A stretch of DNA of 40,215 bases from contig DATAXV010000032.1 in the NCBI GenBank assembly GCA_036272915.1, forward strand, positions 1 through 40,215, in the 5' to 3' direction. Shown here in pieces: positions 7,265 to 16,191 of this stretch. The stretch is from DATAXV01 sp036272915 (GTDB lineage Bacteria > Chloroflexota > Dormibacteria > Dormibacterales > Dormibacteraceae). The notes under the pieces were generated by a model. That model saw nothing but the letters and a program-made list of their open reading frames with translations. It made no database searches and was not told the origin of the DNA. Numbering within the stretch: position 1 is the stretch's first letter; each line of letters opens with the position of its first letter. Position numbers and translations under genes: made by a program.

Positions 7265-8650
7265 ATGAGCAACGTGCTGATCGTGTCTCACGACTACATT
7301 CGAAAGGCCATGGCCGGTCCGGCGATCCGTAACTTCGAGCTCGCGCACCAGACTCACCGCGCGGGCCACCGAGTCACCCTCGCCGTCCCCGAGTCGACCG
7401 ACATCGACGAGCAGCCCTTCGAGGTGATCGTCTGGGGCGACGGCTCGGACACGCTCCGGCGTGCTGCTCATGCACAGGACGTCGTCCTCGTTCAGGGCTG
7501 GGTGCTGGAACGCAACATGTGGCTGTTCCAGACGGGTGCGCGGATCGTCGTCGACATCTATGACCCCTTCCACTACGAGTTCATCGCAGCCAACGAGGTC
7601 GAGGTCGGCGGAGTCGCGACGGACTGGCCGTTGGTGCTGTTCACCCTTTCCGAGCAGCTGCGGACAGGGGACTTCTTCCTCTGCGCCAGCGAGCGGCAGC
7701 GCGACATGTGGATTGGCGCCCTCTCGATGTTGAACCGGATAAATCACGAGACCTATGTGCAGGACCCAACCCTGCGTTCCCTCATCGGCGTGGTCCCCTT
7801 CGGACTGTCGGCTGAGCCTCCGCGAAAGGTCGGGAGCGCATACCGCGGCGTGGTGCCTGGGATCGGCGCGGACGACTTCGTGCTGCTCTGGGGGGGTGGG
7901 ATCTACAACTGGTTCGATCCACTGACGTTGATCCGGGCCGTGGGCATGGTCGCCGAGAGCCATCCCCAGGTGCGCCTCTTCTTCATGGCCACGGCGCATC
8001 CCAGTGAGGGCGTCCCCGAGATGGCGATGGTCGGGCGCGCGGTGGACCTGGCCCGTGAGCTGGGTCTGGAGGGGAATCACGTCTTCTTCAATGAAGAGTG
8101 GGTGCCCTATGACCGGAGACAGGACTACCTCCTCGAGGCCGATGTCGGCGTTTCGACCCACTACGAGCATCTCGAGACCCGCTATTCGTTTCGCACCCGG
8201 ATCCTCGACTACCTTTGGGCAGGCCTCCCGGTGCTGTGCACCAGCGGGGACAGCCTTGCCGATCTCGTCGAGCTTCACGACCTGGGTGTCACGGTCGGGC
8301 CTGAGGACGAGGCGGCGGCGGCCGATGCCATCCGCGGCCTGATCGACAAGAGGGACGAGCGCCATGCGATGGCTGACCGAGTCCGAGCCTTTGCCGTTGG
8401 CATGACCTGGGACAAGGTCGCCGAACCCTTCCTTCGCTATTGCGACAACCCCACGTCAGCAGCTGATCTGTCCCCGTTTGAACGACGCACGGATGGCCGG
8501 CCGCTCCTTCTCCGGAACGATGCCGAGAGGCTCGCTCTTTCACGCGGCGAGAACCCGGACCAGCGCCCGCTGCCGCAGCGCGTTGCCAGGGTGCTCCGGC
8601 GGGAGGGACCTGTGGGGGTGGCGCGGCGGATGGCGAAGCGGCTCGGCTGA
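7265..8650 (+). CDS. GT4-type glycosyltransferase (GT-B fold)
   Basis: The 461 residues form a two-domain GT-B enzyme. The N-terminal acceptor domain starts NVLIVSHDYIRKAMAGPAIRN, a form seen in exopolysaccharide glycosyltransferases. The C-terminal donor-binding domain has LLWGGGIYNWFDPLTLIRA and VSTHYEHLETRYSFRTRILDYLWAGLPVLCT, which occupies the position of the EX7E-like donor-sugar site. It continues into a basic, Arg-rich tail of about 50 residues that may sit on the membrane. It probably adds a hexose to the glycan. It is divergent from the GT2 gene at 7068 and ends 273 bp before a convergent GT2 gene. Confidence 0.87.
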   Translation: MSNVLIVSHDYIRKAMAGPAIRNFELAHQTHRAGHRVTLAVPESTDIDEQPFEVIVWGDGSDTLRRAAHAQDVVLVQGWVLERNMWLFQTGARIVVDIYDPFHYEFIAANEVEVGGVATDWPLVLFTLSEQLRTGDFFLCASERQRDMWIGALSMLNRINHETYVQDPTLRSLIGVVPFGLSAEPPRKVGSAYRGVVPGIGADDFVLLWGGGIYNWFDPLTLIRAVGMVAESHPQVRLFFMATAHPSEGVPEMAMVGRAVDLARELGLEGNHVFFNEEWVPYDRRQDYLLEADVGVSTHYEHLETRYSFRTRILDYLWAGLPVLCTSGDSLADLVELHDLGVTVGPEDEAAAADAIRGLIDKRDERHAMADRVRAFAVGMTWDKVAEPFLRYCDNPTSAADLSPFERRTDGRPLLLRNDAERLALSRGENPDQRPLPQRVARVLRREGPVGVARRMAKRLG

Positions 8651-8923
8651 TCTCGGGGGCGTTGAGCCCTGCGTGCCTCCACGGAAGGTGAGGCAGTGAT
8701 GGCGCTGTCTCACCCTGGGCGTGGGGGTGAAGCGGTTCCTCCAAACATCGCTGCCGCCTGTGCTGACCTGTCCAAGGAGGACCCCGGTGAGGGATCGGCG
8801 CAGAGCCTTCAGCTGTCGTATGAGAGCCGACTCGGTAGGACTCCGCCGTCAGATGAGTGTTGGCGGCGGACGATCCCGACGGGGTCGACCGTTCGAAGTG
8901 GAAGAGGGTCCGCGGGGAGTGTC
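8651..8923. other. Convergent intergenic gap, no gene recognised
   Basis: These 273 bp lie between two converging glycosyltransferase genes. I see only weak hairpins, such as TGAGGCAG/CTGTCTCA at about 8689-8712 with one G-U pair. No clear terminator and no credible ORF is present. The length is unusual for this tightly packed locus and could be a decayed remnant, but no homology is visible. Confidence 0.4.
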
Positions 8924-9871
8924 TTAGCGCGGCTCGCGAGAGGGGATGATGCTCCTGTAGGCGTCGCGGAGGCCCAGCGCGACGCGCACGCTCCGCATCC
9001 GAAGCAGCCGGCGCATCCGCTCCAGCTCCTCCTGGCGCTCCTGGATGCCCTCCTGCCAGTCGATCGCCTCGCGCCGGGAGGGGATTCGATCGGTGAGGTC
9101 GAGGCCCTCGGCCTGAGCCTCGGCCAGGATCCCGTCGATGTCCTGCTCGAAACACTCGCCCCAGCGTTCGATGAAGAGGTTGTAGTTGCGCTTGTCCTGA
9201 GGGCCGATTCGGCCCTCCGTCATGCTCTCCCAGTGGTAGGCGACGGAGTCGGGTATGTAGACCACACGGTCCCCGTCGGCCTTCACGCGAAGGCAGAGGT
9301 CGACGTCCTCGAACGAGTTCTGGTAGGTCTCGTCGAAGCCGCCGTAGTGGGCGAAGGTGTCGCGTCCGATCGCCAGCGACGCGCCGGTCACGACCTGGTA
9401 GTCGCGCTGGCGGAGCACCGGAGGCACGTCGCTGCGCAGGCCCACGAAGACGTGGTGCGGGCCGAGGTGGTTGAAGGCGATCCCGGCGTGCTGGATCCGT
9501 CCATTCGGATAGAGGAGCCGTGAGCCGGTGACCTTGATCCGGTTCTGCCCCAGCGGCCGGATCAGAGCCGGCAGCCAGTCGCGCAGGACGAAGGTGTCGT
9601 TGTTGAGGAAGATCAGGATCTCGCCGTCCGCCTCCTTCGCCCCCAGGTTGCAGCCACCCGCGAAGCGCAGGTTCTCGCCCGGCCGCACGAAGCGACGCCC
9701 GTCACCGCCCGCGGCCCACTCCTCGAGCAGCTGGGGCGTGTCGTCGGTCGACCCGTTGTCGACGACCAGCACCTCGGCGCCGGCCAGGTCGGCCAGGGCC
9801 AGGCTGGCGAGGCACACCCGGGTGAGGAAGGACTGGTTGAAGACGGGGATGATGACGGTTGCGGGTCGCAT
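8924..9871 (-). CDS. GT2 family glycosyltransferase (rhamnosyltransferase-like)
   Basis: The start chosen is the ATG at 9871 (MRPATVIIPVFNQS), because its A is the last base of the TGA of the upstream methyltransferase gene (TGATG) and the GT-A fold begins at once. An in-frame start 60 nt upstream would add residues overlapping that gene. The 315-residue product has VVDNGSTDDT, NLRFAGGCNLGAKEA, the metal site LNNDT, and GGFDETYQNSFEDVDLCLR, all typical of GT2 transferases that add deoxyhexoses or similar sugars. The C-terminus holds an Arg/Glu-rich helix (EERQEELERMRRLLRMR-like) that may form a short coiled coil. It is co-transcribed with the methyltransferase. The sugar added is unknown. Confidence 0.87.
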   Translation of the reverse strand: MRPATVIIPVFNQSFLTRVCLASLALADLAGAEVLVVDNGSTDDTPQLLEEWAAGGDGRRFVRPGENLRFAGGCNLGAKEADGEILIFLNNDTFVLRDWLPALIRPLGQNRIKVTGSRLLYPNGRIQHAGIAFNHLGPHHVFVGLRSDVPPVLRQRDYQVVTGASLAIGRDTFAHYGGFDETYQNSFEDVDLCLRVKADGDRVVYIPDSVAYHWESMTEGRIGPQDKRNYNLFIERWGECFEQDIDGILAEAQAEGLDLTDRIPSRREAIDWQEGIQERQEELERMRRLLRMRSVRVALGLRDAYRSIIPSREPR

Positions 9872-10620
9872 CAGGCAGGCCTCACTCCGGTTGCGAAGTA
9901 CTCGCCGGGCGGGTAGAGGGAGGATGCCCACCCGCTCAGTTGGTTGAGACGCTCCTCGACCGCGGCCAGCCGCTCGAGCAGGCTGCTCGGCGTACCCGCC
10001 TCCTGCAGCCGACCCAGCCCGGTCGACCGCTGCCTTCGTCGGGGCAGGTGCTCGGGGCCGCCGTCATGGAACATCTCCGGACCGAGGCGGTAGCGCGGGT
10101 TGACGCCGATCTCGATCTCCTCCAGCCCGCCCAGATTCAGCACCCAACGCATGATGTCGGGGCTGTAGAAGCGGACGTGCTGGAGATCGATCCAGAAGTC
10201 GTTGAGCTGCATCAGCAGGTTGCGCGGGTTGGGGGTCACGACGATGACCCGCCCTCCGGGCTTGACCGCCACGGACATGCCCTTGACGAGTTCCAGCAGC
10301 GCCTCCGGGGAGAGATGCTCGGCGATGTGGGCGGCGAAGGTGCCGTCGAACTCGCCGGCATGCTGGTGTAGGTACTCGATGGCGTCGCCGTCGGCGATGG
10401 AGAGGCCTTTCCCCCGGCCCTCCTCGGCCATCTGGGCGTCGGCATCGACGCCGAACGGCTCGATGCCGCGGTCGCGGAGCACCTCGAGGAACTCCCCCCG
10501 TCCGCAGCCGATGTCGAGAACGCGGTTACCCGCAGAGAAACGGTCTGCGTAGGGTTGGTAGCGCTCCTTGAGCACCTCGCCGGGGTAGCCCATGAAGGTG
10601 TAGTACTCGAGTTGGTCCAC
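9871..10620 (-). CDS. SAM-dependent class I methyltransferase
   Basis: This 249-residue protein has motif I NRVLDIGCGRGEFL (about 32-45), an acidic FGVDAD after beta-2, AHIAEHL and PGGRVIVVTPNPRN. These are Methyltransf_11/23-type features that bind S-adenosylmethionine. In this locus it may methylate a sugar or cap the glycan chain, as methyltransferases linked to Wzm/Wzt exporters do to set chain length. The C-terminal 50 residues contain a probable short coiled coil (LLERLAAVEERLNQL). The GTG start has no Shine-Dalgarno, and a TAGAGT box ends 11 nt before it. It is divergent from the exporter operon, with 99 bp between. Chain capping is an inference. Confidence 0.85.
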   Translation of the reverse strand: MDQLEYYTFMGYPGEVLKERYQPYADRFSAGNRVLDIGCGRGEFLEVLRDRGIEPFGVDADAQMAEEGRGKGLSIADGDAIEYLHQHAGEFDGTFAAHIAEHLSPEALLELVKGMSVAVKPGGRVIVVTPNPRNLLMQLNDFWIDLQHVRFYSPDIMRWVLNLGGLEEIEIGVNPRYRLGPEMFHDGGPEHLPRRRQRSTGLGRLQEAGTPSSLLERLAAVEERLNQLSGWASSLYPPGEYFATGVRPA

Positions 10621-10631
10621 GGGGTTGGCCT

Positions 10632-10637
10632 ACTCTA
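10632..10637 (-). promoter_or_regulatory. -10 candidate for the methyltransferase-GT2 operon
   Basis: TAGAGT on the minus strand ends 11 nt before the GTG at 10620. No convincing -35 is seen. The very short implied leader and lack of Shine-Dalgarno fit leaderless initiation. Confidence 0.35.
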
Positions 10638-10706
10638 CTCCAACGGACCCCCGAGGTTGGCTCCGCTCGGGCCCGGTCGTCGCCGCCTGAGGCCCTTCGG
10701 GCGGGT

Positions 10707-10712
10707 TAGAGT
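10707..10712 (+). promoter_or_regulatory. -10 candidate for the ABC exporter operon
   Basis: TAGAGT ends 7 nt before the GTG at 10720, which would put the transcription start at the start codon itself. No Shine-Dalgarno is present. The -35 is weak. Confidence 0.4.
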
Positions 10713-10719
10713 TGCAGCC

Positions 10720-11520
10720 GTGTCCGATGCCATTCGATCGCTCCTCGCCTATCGGGAGCTGATCTACAACCTCGCCGTCCGGGACCTCCGGCTGAAATAC
10801 AAGCGGTCCTACATCGGCGTGGCCTGGTCGCTGCTCAGCCCGCTGTTCATGACCGTCATCTACACCATCGCCATGAGCTTCCTGCTACGGGGCGCGCGGA
10901 TCCCGGATCGGCCCTACTTCGCCCTGATCCTCAGCGGGAACCTGGCCTGGAGCCTCTTCACCAGCAGTGCCGTCAACTCGACGGTGTCCTTCGTCCACAG
11001 CCCCAACCTGATCTCTCGCGTCCACTTCCCGGTGGAGTCGATGCCGATCGCCGGGGTCATGGCCAACTTCGTCAACTACCTGATCACGCTGGTCATCTAC
11101 TTCATCGCGGTGCTCGTGGTCCGGCTGCCCTTGGGGCCGTCGCTGATCCTGCTCCCGATCGTGGTCGCCGCCCAGCTCTCCTTCTGCATCGGGATGAGCC
11201 TCCTGGTGGCGACGCTCACCGTCTACCTGAGGGACCTCGAGCACCTCGTCGGCATCCTCATGACCGCTCTCTTCTACCTGAGCCCGGTGCTCTACACGCT
11301 GCGGCCGCAGTACCTGCCCCACGCCGCCGCGACGGTCCTGCCGATCCTCAAGCTCAATCCCTTCGCCTGGTACCTGGAGACCTACCACTCGATCATGTAC
11401 TTCGGGGACTGGCCCTCGCCGACGATGTTCACGGCGGTGCTGATCTCGGCGGTGATCATGCCCATCCTCGGCTACTCCGTCTTCCTGCGGCTTCGGGCAC
11501 GCCTCCCGGAGGAGGTCTGA
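10720..11520 (+). CDS. wzm: ABC-2 type polysaccharide exporter permease (Wzm/TagG family)
   Basis: The start chosen is GTG 10720 (VSDAIRSLLAYRELIYNLAVRDLRLKYKRS), the usual N-terminus of this family; an in-frame ATG 165 nt upstream would run across the divergent promoter region and into the methyltransferase gene. The product is 266 residues, typical for Wzm. The amphipathic N-terminal stretch RDLRLKYKRSYIGVAWSLLSPL is the family signature, followed by about six membrane segments (for example MTVIYTIAMSFLL, NYLITLVIYFIAVLVV, IVVAAQLSFCIGMSLL). It forms the membrane channel that exports a lipid-linked glycan, driven by the ATPase encoded next, with which it overlaps by 1 nt (TGATG). It starts the rightward operon that continues through three glycosyltransferases. 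Confidence 0.9.
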   Translation: MSDAIRSLLAYRELIYNLAVRDLRLKYKRSYIGVAWSLLSPLFMTVIYTIAMSFLLRGARIPDRPYFALILSGNLAWSLFTSSAVNSTVSFVHSPNLISRVHFPVESMPIAGVMANFVNYLITLVIYFIAVLVVRLPLGPSLILLPIVVAAQLSFCIGMSLLVATLTVYLRDLEHLVGILMTALFYLSPVLYTLRPQYLPHAAATVLPILKLNPFAWYLETYHSIMYFGDWPSPTMFTAVLISAVIMPILGYSVFLRLRARLPEEV

Positions 11521-12737
11521 TGGCGCCCGCCCTGGTCCTGGAGGACGTCTACAAGAAATACCGCATCTATCACGAGCGTTACCGCTCGGTGAAGGAGATA
11601 GCCATCCACCGGCGCCTCGGCTCGTGGGAGGACCGCTGGGCGCTGAGGGGCGTGTCGCTCGAAGTGCAGCGGGGGGAGACCCTCGCTCTGGTCGGGCCCA
11701 ACGGCGCAGGCAAGAGCACCGCCCTCAAGGTCATGGCCCGGATCCTCACCCCCGACCGCGGGCGGATCCAGGCCAACGGGCGCCTCTCCGCCCTGATCGA
11801 GCTCGGCGCCGGCTTCCAGCTCGAGTACACGGGCAGGGAGAACGTCTATCTCAACGCCTCGCTCCTCGGCCTCACCAAGAAGGAGGTCGACCGCAAGTAC
11901 GACGACATCGTCGCCTTCTCCGAGCTCGAGGACCACATGGAGGCCTCGGTGCGGACCTACTCCACGGGCATGTACATGCGCCTCGGCTTCTCGGTCGCGA
12001 TCCACGTGGAGCCAGAGATCCTGCTCGTCGACGAGATCCTGGCCGTGGGTGACGCCTCCTTCCAGCAGAAGTGCACGGACTGGCTGGAGGGCTTCCAGCG
12101 CCGGGGCGGCACCATCGTCATGGTCAGCCACAGCCTCGCCTCGGTCCGCCAGCTGGCCAACAAGGCGGCCTGGATCGAACACGGGAACCTGCTCAGCGTC
12201 GGCGACCCGATCGACGTCATCGCCGAATACCTGGGCCAGGTCCGCGAGCACCGCCACGACGAGGACGAGGCGAGGCGGGCGCACCAGACCCGGCGGCCTG
12301 ACATCGAGCTGACCCAGGTCACACTCAGCGACGCCGAGGGCCGCCCGGTTGAGGAGCTCGAGCGCGGCGACCCGCTCCAGGTCCGCATCTCCTACCGCTG
12401 CCACCGCGCGGTCCCGACCCCGGTCTTCGGTGTCGCCCTTCACCGCGACGACGGCAGCCTCGTCTACGGAACCAACACCCACGTGGATGGCGTCAAGCTC
12501 GACCCGATCACCAAGGACGGGTCGATCACGATCCGGTACCAGTCACTGCCCCTGCTGGGCTCGACGTACCTGATCACGGTCGCCATCTTCGGCTCCACCG
12601 CCCAGAACGCACCCCCGATCGACTTCCGGGAGCAGCGCTACAGCATCAGGGTCACGCCGCGCACCGACGAGCAGGGCTCGGCGTACCTGCCCCACGATTG
12701 GGTCCTGGAGCCGGTGGGGATCTCCAAGAGCACCTGA
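11520..12737 (+). CDS. wzt: ABC polysaccharide exporter ATPase with C-terminal Wzt-like domain
   Basis: The 405 residues are an N-terminal ATPase and a C-terminal beta-rich domain. Walker A is GPNGAGKST (59-67), the signature YSTGMYMRLGFS begins at about 147, Walker B is ILLVDE (167-172), and the switch His is H204 (VSHS). From about residue 270 the protein continues as a Wzt C-terminal-type domain (DIELTQVTLSDAEGRPVEEL; FGVALHRDDGSLVYGTNTH). In O-antigen systems such domains bind the modified non-reducing end of the chain, so this transporter may select a capped glycan, consistent with the methyltransferase next door. Teichoic-acid TagH-type exporters lack this domain. Binding specificity is an inference. 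Confidence 0.92.
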   Translation: MAPALVLEDVYKKYRIYHERYRSVKEIAIHRRLGSWEDRWALRGVSLEVQRGETLALVGPNGAGKSTALKVMARILTPDRGRIQANGRLSALIELGAGFQLEYTGRENVYLNASLLGLTKKEVDRKYDDIVAFSELEDHMEASVRTYSTGMYMRLGFSVAIHVEPEILLVDEILAVGDASFQQKCTDWLEGFQRRGGTIVMVSHSLASVRQLANKAAWIEHGNLLSVGDPIDVIAEYLGQVREHRHDEDEARRAHQTRRPDIELTQVTLSDAEGRPVEELERGDPLQVRISYRCHRAVPTPVFGVALHRDDGSLVYGTNTHVDGVKLDPITKDGSITIRYQSLPLLGSTYLITVAIFGSTAQNAPPIDFREQRYSIRVTPRTDEQGSAYLPHDWVLEPVGISKST

Positions 12738-12738
12738 G

Positions 12739-13791
12739 TTGAGTCAGGAGACGAGCGGAGAGGCGGCGCGGCCGGCGGCCTCGGTCGTGATCGTCAACTA
12801 CAACGGACTGCACTACCTGGACGCGTGCCTCGGGGCCGTGCTGGCCCAGGAGCTCGAGGGCGGCTTCGAGGTCGTGATCGTCGACAACGGGTCCGTGGAC
12901 GGCTCGGTTGCGCACCTCCGCGAGGCCTGGCCCGCGGTCCGCGTCGTCGAGGCCGGCGAGAACCTGGGCTTCGCCGCCGGGAACAACCTGGGCATGCGCG
13001 AATCCCGCGGCCGGCACCTGGTCCTGCTCAACAACGACACGCGCGTGCGCGCGGGATGGCTCCGGGCCCTGGTCGCGGCCGCCGAGGGCGAGGACGGGGT
13101 CGGCGCCGTGACCTCCAAGCTGATCTTTCTGGACCGTCCTCAGATCATCCAGAACGCCGGCGGCGTCGTCCTCAGCGACGGCAGCGGCGGCGACCGGGGG
13201 ACGGGGGAGAAGGACTCCGGCCAGTTCGGGCGGCGGGAGGAGGTCTTCAACATGTGCGGCGCCGCCGTGCTCCTCACCCGCGCCATGCTCGACGAGGTCG
13301 GCGACTTCGACGAGGAGTTCTTCATGTACTACGAGGACACCGACCTCTCCTGGCGCATGCGCATGCGCGGGTGGCGGGTCCTCTACGAGCCGGAGGCGGT
13401 GGTCGAGCACGTCCACTCCGGGAGCTCGGTCGAGTGGTCGCCCTTCTTCACCTTCCACGTCGATCGCAACCGGCTCTTCATGCTGATCAAGGACGCGCCG
13501 GCGAGGCTGGTGCTCCGCGCCTTCGTCCGCTTCGGCCGGATGTCCGCCGGGTTCGCGGTGAGGATGGTGCTGCGGCGCCTCCGTCGGCGGAACAGTGGTG
13601 CGACCGGCGCCGCCCCGGTGCGAGGCGCGGGCGCCAACCGGGCCCTGATCCAGTTCCGGGTCCTCGCCTCGCTGCTCCGGCACCTGCCCTCGCTACTGCG
13701 CAAGCGGCGGTCGACGCGGTCCCATCGCTCCGTCGCCGACGACGCCATCGTCGCCTGGTTCATCCCTCGAGAGCAATGGCACGTCCGCTGA
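12739..13791 (+). CDS. GT2 family glycosyltransferase
   Basis: The start is taken as TTG 12739, one base after the wzt stop, because the GT-A core SVVIVNYNGL begins only about 15 residues in and no better start precedes it. The 350-residue protein has VDNGSVDGS, NLGFAAGNNLGMRES, the metal site LLNNDTRVR, and DFDEEFFMYYEDTDLSWRMR, all features of GT2 rhamnosyltransferase-like enzymes. The last 90 residues are Arg-rich and amphipathic, suggesting membrane association. It lies in the wzm-wzt operon and overlaps the next gene by 16 nt. The sugar and linkage are unknown. Confidence 0.87.
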   Translation: MSQETSGEAARPAASVVIVNYNGLHYLDACLGAVLAQELEGGFEVVIVDNGSVDGSVAHLREAWPAVRVVEAGENLGFAAGNNLGMRESRGRHLVLLNNDTRVRAGWLRALVAAAEGEDGVGAVTSKLIFLDRPQIIQNAGGVVLSDGSGGDRGTGEKDSGQFGRREEVFNMCGAAVLLTRAMLDEVGDFDEEFFMYYEDTDLSWRMRMRGWRVLYEPEAVVEHVHSGSSVEWSPFFTFHVDRNRLFMLIKDAPARLVLRAFVRFGRMSAGFAVRMVLRRLRRRNSGATGAAPVRGAGANRALIQFRVLASLLRHLPSLLRKRRSTRSHRSVADDAIVAWFIPREQWHVR

Positions 13792-15023
13792 GGATCGGGA
13801 TCTACTCGCCCTTCTTCGGCAGCACCTACGGGGGCGGCGAGAAGTACCTCTGCGTGACCGCCGAGGCGCTGCGGGACGGCTTCCCCGAGGACCGCGTGGA
13901 GCTGCTCAGCCCGCTCCAGCCCGACGTCGACCGCTACCAGCGCGTGCTCGGAGTGGACCTCTCCGGCATCGAGATCCTTGGCTTCGGCGTCCCCGGCGGC
14001 GGGGTCGGCCGGCGGCTTCGCCGGATCCCCGGCCTGCGGCGCTACGCCGACCTCTACCTGAGCGTCAGGGCGGCGAACCGCACCCGCCCCTACGACCTCC
14101 TGCTCTCGATGGTCTACGTGATGCCCGCCTTCTCGAAGGCTCGGCGGGGAGTGATCCTCTGCCAGTTCCCGTCCAGCGACGAGGTCCGGTACCAGGGCCT
14201 CAAGGGTGTCCTCTACCGCCTCTACACGCTGCCCTACAACATCCTCCACGACCGGCTGCTGGGCCGGCAGGAGCATGCCTTTCAGCTCGTCGTCGCCCAG
14301 TCCGAGTACACCCGCCACTGGGTCGATCGGTACTGGCATCGCGACGCGCTGGTGGTCAACCCGCCCATCGACGTGCCCGACGCGGAGCCCAGCCCGGAGG
14401 CGAAGGAGCCGATCGTGCTCTCGGTCGGCCGGTTCTTCGCCGGCGGTCACAACAAGCGCCACGACGTCATGGCCCGCGCCTTCCGCCAGCTCTGCGACGA
14501 GGGGTTGAGCGGGTGGTCGCTGCACCTGGTCGGGTCGCTGCACACGGCGCCCGCCGACCAGCGCTACTTCGAGGAGGTGAAGGCGCTGGCCGAGGGCTAC
14601 CCGATCCACATCCACGCCGACGCCAGCCTGGAGGAGGTCCGGGACCTCTACCGGCGGGCCTCGATCTACTGGCACGCCGCCGGCTACGGGGTCGACGCCG
14701 AGCGCAACCCGATCCAGCTCGAGCACTTCGGCATGACCACGGTCGAGGCGATGGGGCAGGGGGTGGTGCCGGTGGCGATCGCCAGGGGCGGTCAGGTGGA
14801 GGTGATCGAGGACGGCGTCGACGGCTATCTCTGGAGGGAGATCGAGGACCTCAAGCAGCGCACCATGACCCTGGTCGGAGACGGTGCGATGAGGGCGCGG
14901 ATGGCCGAGGCCGCCCGCCGCTCGAGCTTCCGGTTCTCGCGCGATGAGTTCAAACGAAGGATGGCGGACGCCGTGCGCCCGCTGGTCGAGGAATTGCAGG
15001 GGGAGGCAGTGCTTCGAGGATGA
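13776..15023 (+). CDS. GT4-type glycosyltransferase
   Basis: The ATG 13776 (MARPLRIGIYSPFFGSTYGGGEKY) gives a 415-residue GT-B enzyme starting directly with the acceptor domain; a longer in-frame reading would overlap most of the upstream gene and is rejected. The donor domain has VLSVGRFFAGGHNKRHDVM and the EX7E site in EHFGMTTVEAMGQG. The N-terminal STYGGGEKY is like the glycine-rich loop of GT4 mannosyl/glucosyltransferases (ALG11-like). It overlaps the GT2 gene before it by 16 nt and the GT4 gene after it by 4 nt (ATGA), so translation of the three is probably coupled. Confidence 0.88.
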   Translation: MARPLRIGIYSPFFGSTYGGGEKYLCVTAEALRDGFPEDRVELLSPLQPDVDRYQRVLGVDLSGIEILGFGVPGGGVGRRLRRIPGLRRYADLYLSVRAANRTRPYDLLLSMVYVMPAFSKARRGVILCQFPSSDEVRYQGLKGVLYRLYTLPYNILHDRLLGRQEHAFQLVVAQSEYTRHWVDRYWHRDALVVNPPIDVPDAEPSPEAKEPIVLSVGRFFAGGHNKRHDVMARAFRQLCDEGLSGWSLHLVGSLHTAPADQRYFEEVKALAEGYPIHIHADASLEEVRDLYRRASIYWHAAGYGVDAERNPIQLEHFGMTTVEAMGQGVVPVAIARGGQVEVIEDGVDGYLWREIEDLKQRTMTLVGDGAMRARMAEAARRSSFRFSRDEFKRRMADAVRPLVEELQGEAVLRG

Positions 15024-16171
15024 CCGGGTCACGAGGAGGCGGTCAGGCGGTCAACGGACACCGTCGGCCGACCGGGACGGGACTGAGCTGCGGCCGCGTG
15101 CTGGTCGACGCGCGGCCCCTGCAGGGGGCCAGCTCACTGCGGGGAATGGGCTCCTACGTCCGGGGGCTGCTCGGCGGGCTGGTGAGCGCGGGCTTCGACG
15201 ACCGGCTGGCGCTGCTGCTCGACGGCGGCATGCCGCTGCCCCAGCTACCCGACGGCGACTACGTCGTCTTCACGGTGCGCCGCCGGTACCGGGGACGCTT
15301 CGCGCCCTACGAGGACGCGACGGCGCTGCCCGGCGAGCTGGAGGGGCTGAGCCCCGACCTCTATCACGCGACCACGCTGTCGCTGCCGGGGCGCATCCCC
15401 TGCCCGATGATCGTCACCCTGCACGACCTGATCCCCTGGGCGCTGGGCGGCCGGCACATGATCGGCGAGCGGCTGCGCTACCGGATCGGGCGCTCCGTCC
15501 TACGCCGGGCGCGCACGATCGTCGCCCCCTCGGAGGCGACCGCCGGCGACGCCATACGCATCGCCGGCGTCGATCCTCAGCGGATCAAGGTCATCGCTGA
15601 GGGCGTCGACAGCCGCTTCCGCCGGATGGACAACGTGAGCGGCGAGCGGTGGGGGCTGACCAAGCCCTTCCTCCTCTACATCGGGGCGCTCGACCATCGC
15701 AAGGACCCGGCGGCCCTGCTGCGCGCCTGGGAGGTGGCCCGGGCCGAGGGCGCCGACTGCGACCTGGTGCTTGCCGGCGCCGCCGGCAAGCAGGCGCCCA
15801 AGAGCATGGACGGCGCGCGGCGGCTGGGCTACCTGCCCACCGACGAGCTGGCCCGCCTCCTCTCCGCCGCCGCCTGCCTGATCTTCCCCAGCCGGTACGA
15901 GGGCTTCGGGCTTCCCCTGATCGAGGCCATGGCCTGCGGCTGCCCGGTCGTCGCCTACGACAACTCGAGCCTGCCCGAGGCCGCCGGCGACGTGGGCACG
16001 CTGGTGCCCGACGGCGACGCCGAGGCCCTGGGCAGGGCGGCCGCGACCTACCTGCTCGACGCCGAGCGGCAGCTCGAGGCGCGCGAGGCCGGGCTCCGGC
16101 GGGCGCGGACCTTCTCCTGGGCGAAGGCGGCCAGGGCGACCCTGGACGCCTACCAGGAGGCCGGCGCCTGA
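15020..16171 (+). CDS. GT4-type glycosyltransferase (WbaZ/mannosyltransferase-like)
   Basis: This 383-residue GT-B protein has SLRGMGSYVRGLL in the N-terminal domain, LHDLIPW, LRRARTIVAPSEAT, then the donor half with LLYIGALDHRKD and the EX7E motif EGFGLPLIEAMACGCPVVAYDNSSLPE. This set is typical of GT4 enzymes of O-antigen clusters that transfer mannose or similar sugars. The ATG overlaps the stop of the preceding gene (ATGA). About 25 residues of low-complexity sequence precede the first beta strand, so a start farther in is possible. It is the last gene of the exporter operon and ends 20 bp from a converging gene. Confidence 0.88.
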   Translation: MTGSRGGGQAVNGHRRPTGTGLSCGRVLVDARPLQGASSLRGMGSYVRGLLGGLVSAGFDDRLALLLDGGMPLPQLPDGDYVVFTVRRRYRGRFAPYEDATALPGELEGLSPDLYHATTLSLPGRIPCPMIVTLHDLIPWALGGRHMIGERLRYRIGRSVLRRARTIVAPSEATAGDAIRIAGVDPQRIKVIAEGVDSRFRRMDNVSGERWGLTKPFLLYIGALDHRKDPAALLRAWEVARAEGADCDLVLAGAAGKQAPKSMDGARRLGYLPTDELARLLSAAACLIFPSRYEGFGLPLIEAMACGCPVVAYDNSSLPEAAGDVGTLVPDGDAEALGRAAATYLLDAERQLEAREAGLRRARTFSWAKAARATLDAYQEAGA

Positions 16172-16191
16172 GGCCATCCGCCGGAGCCGGC

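Noticed and set aside
8699..8923. ATG-started frame in the gap after the GT4 gene at 7265
   Set aside because: It continues antisense through most of the GT2 gene at 8924 with no motif, so I treat the gap as non-coding.
12825..13775. Longer N-terminus for the GT4 gene at 13776
   Set aside because: The extra residues are an Arg/Gly-rich out-of-frame shadow of the GT2 gene. The GT-B fold begins at the ATG 13776.
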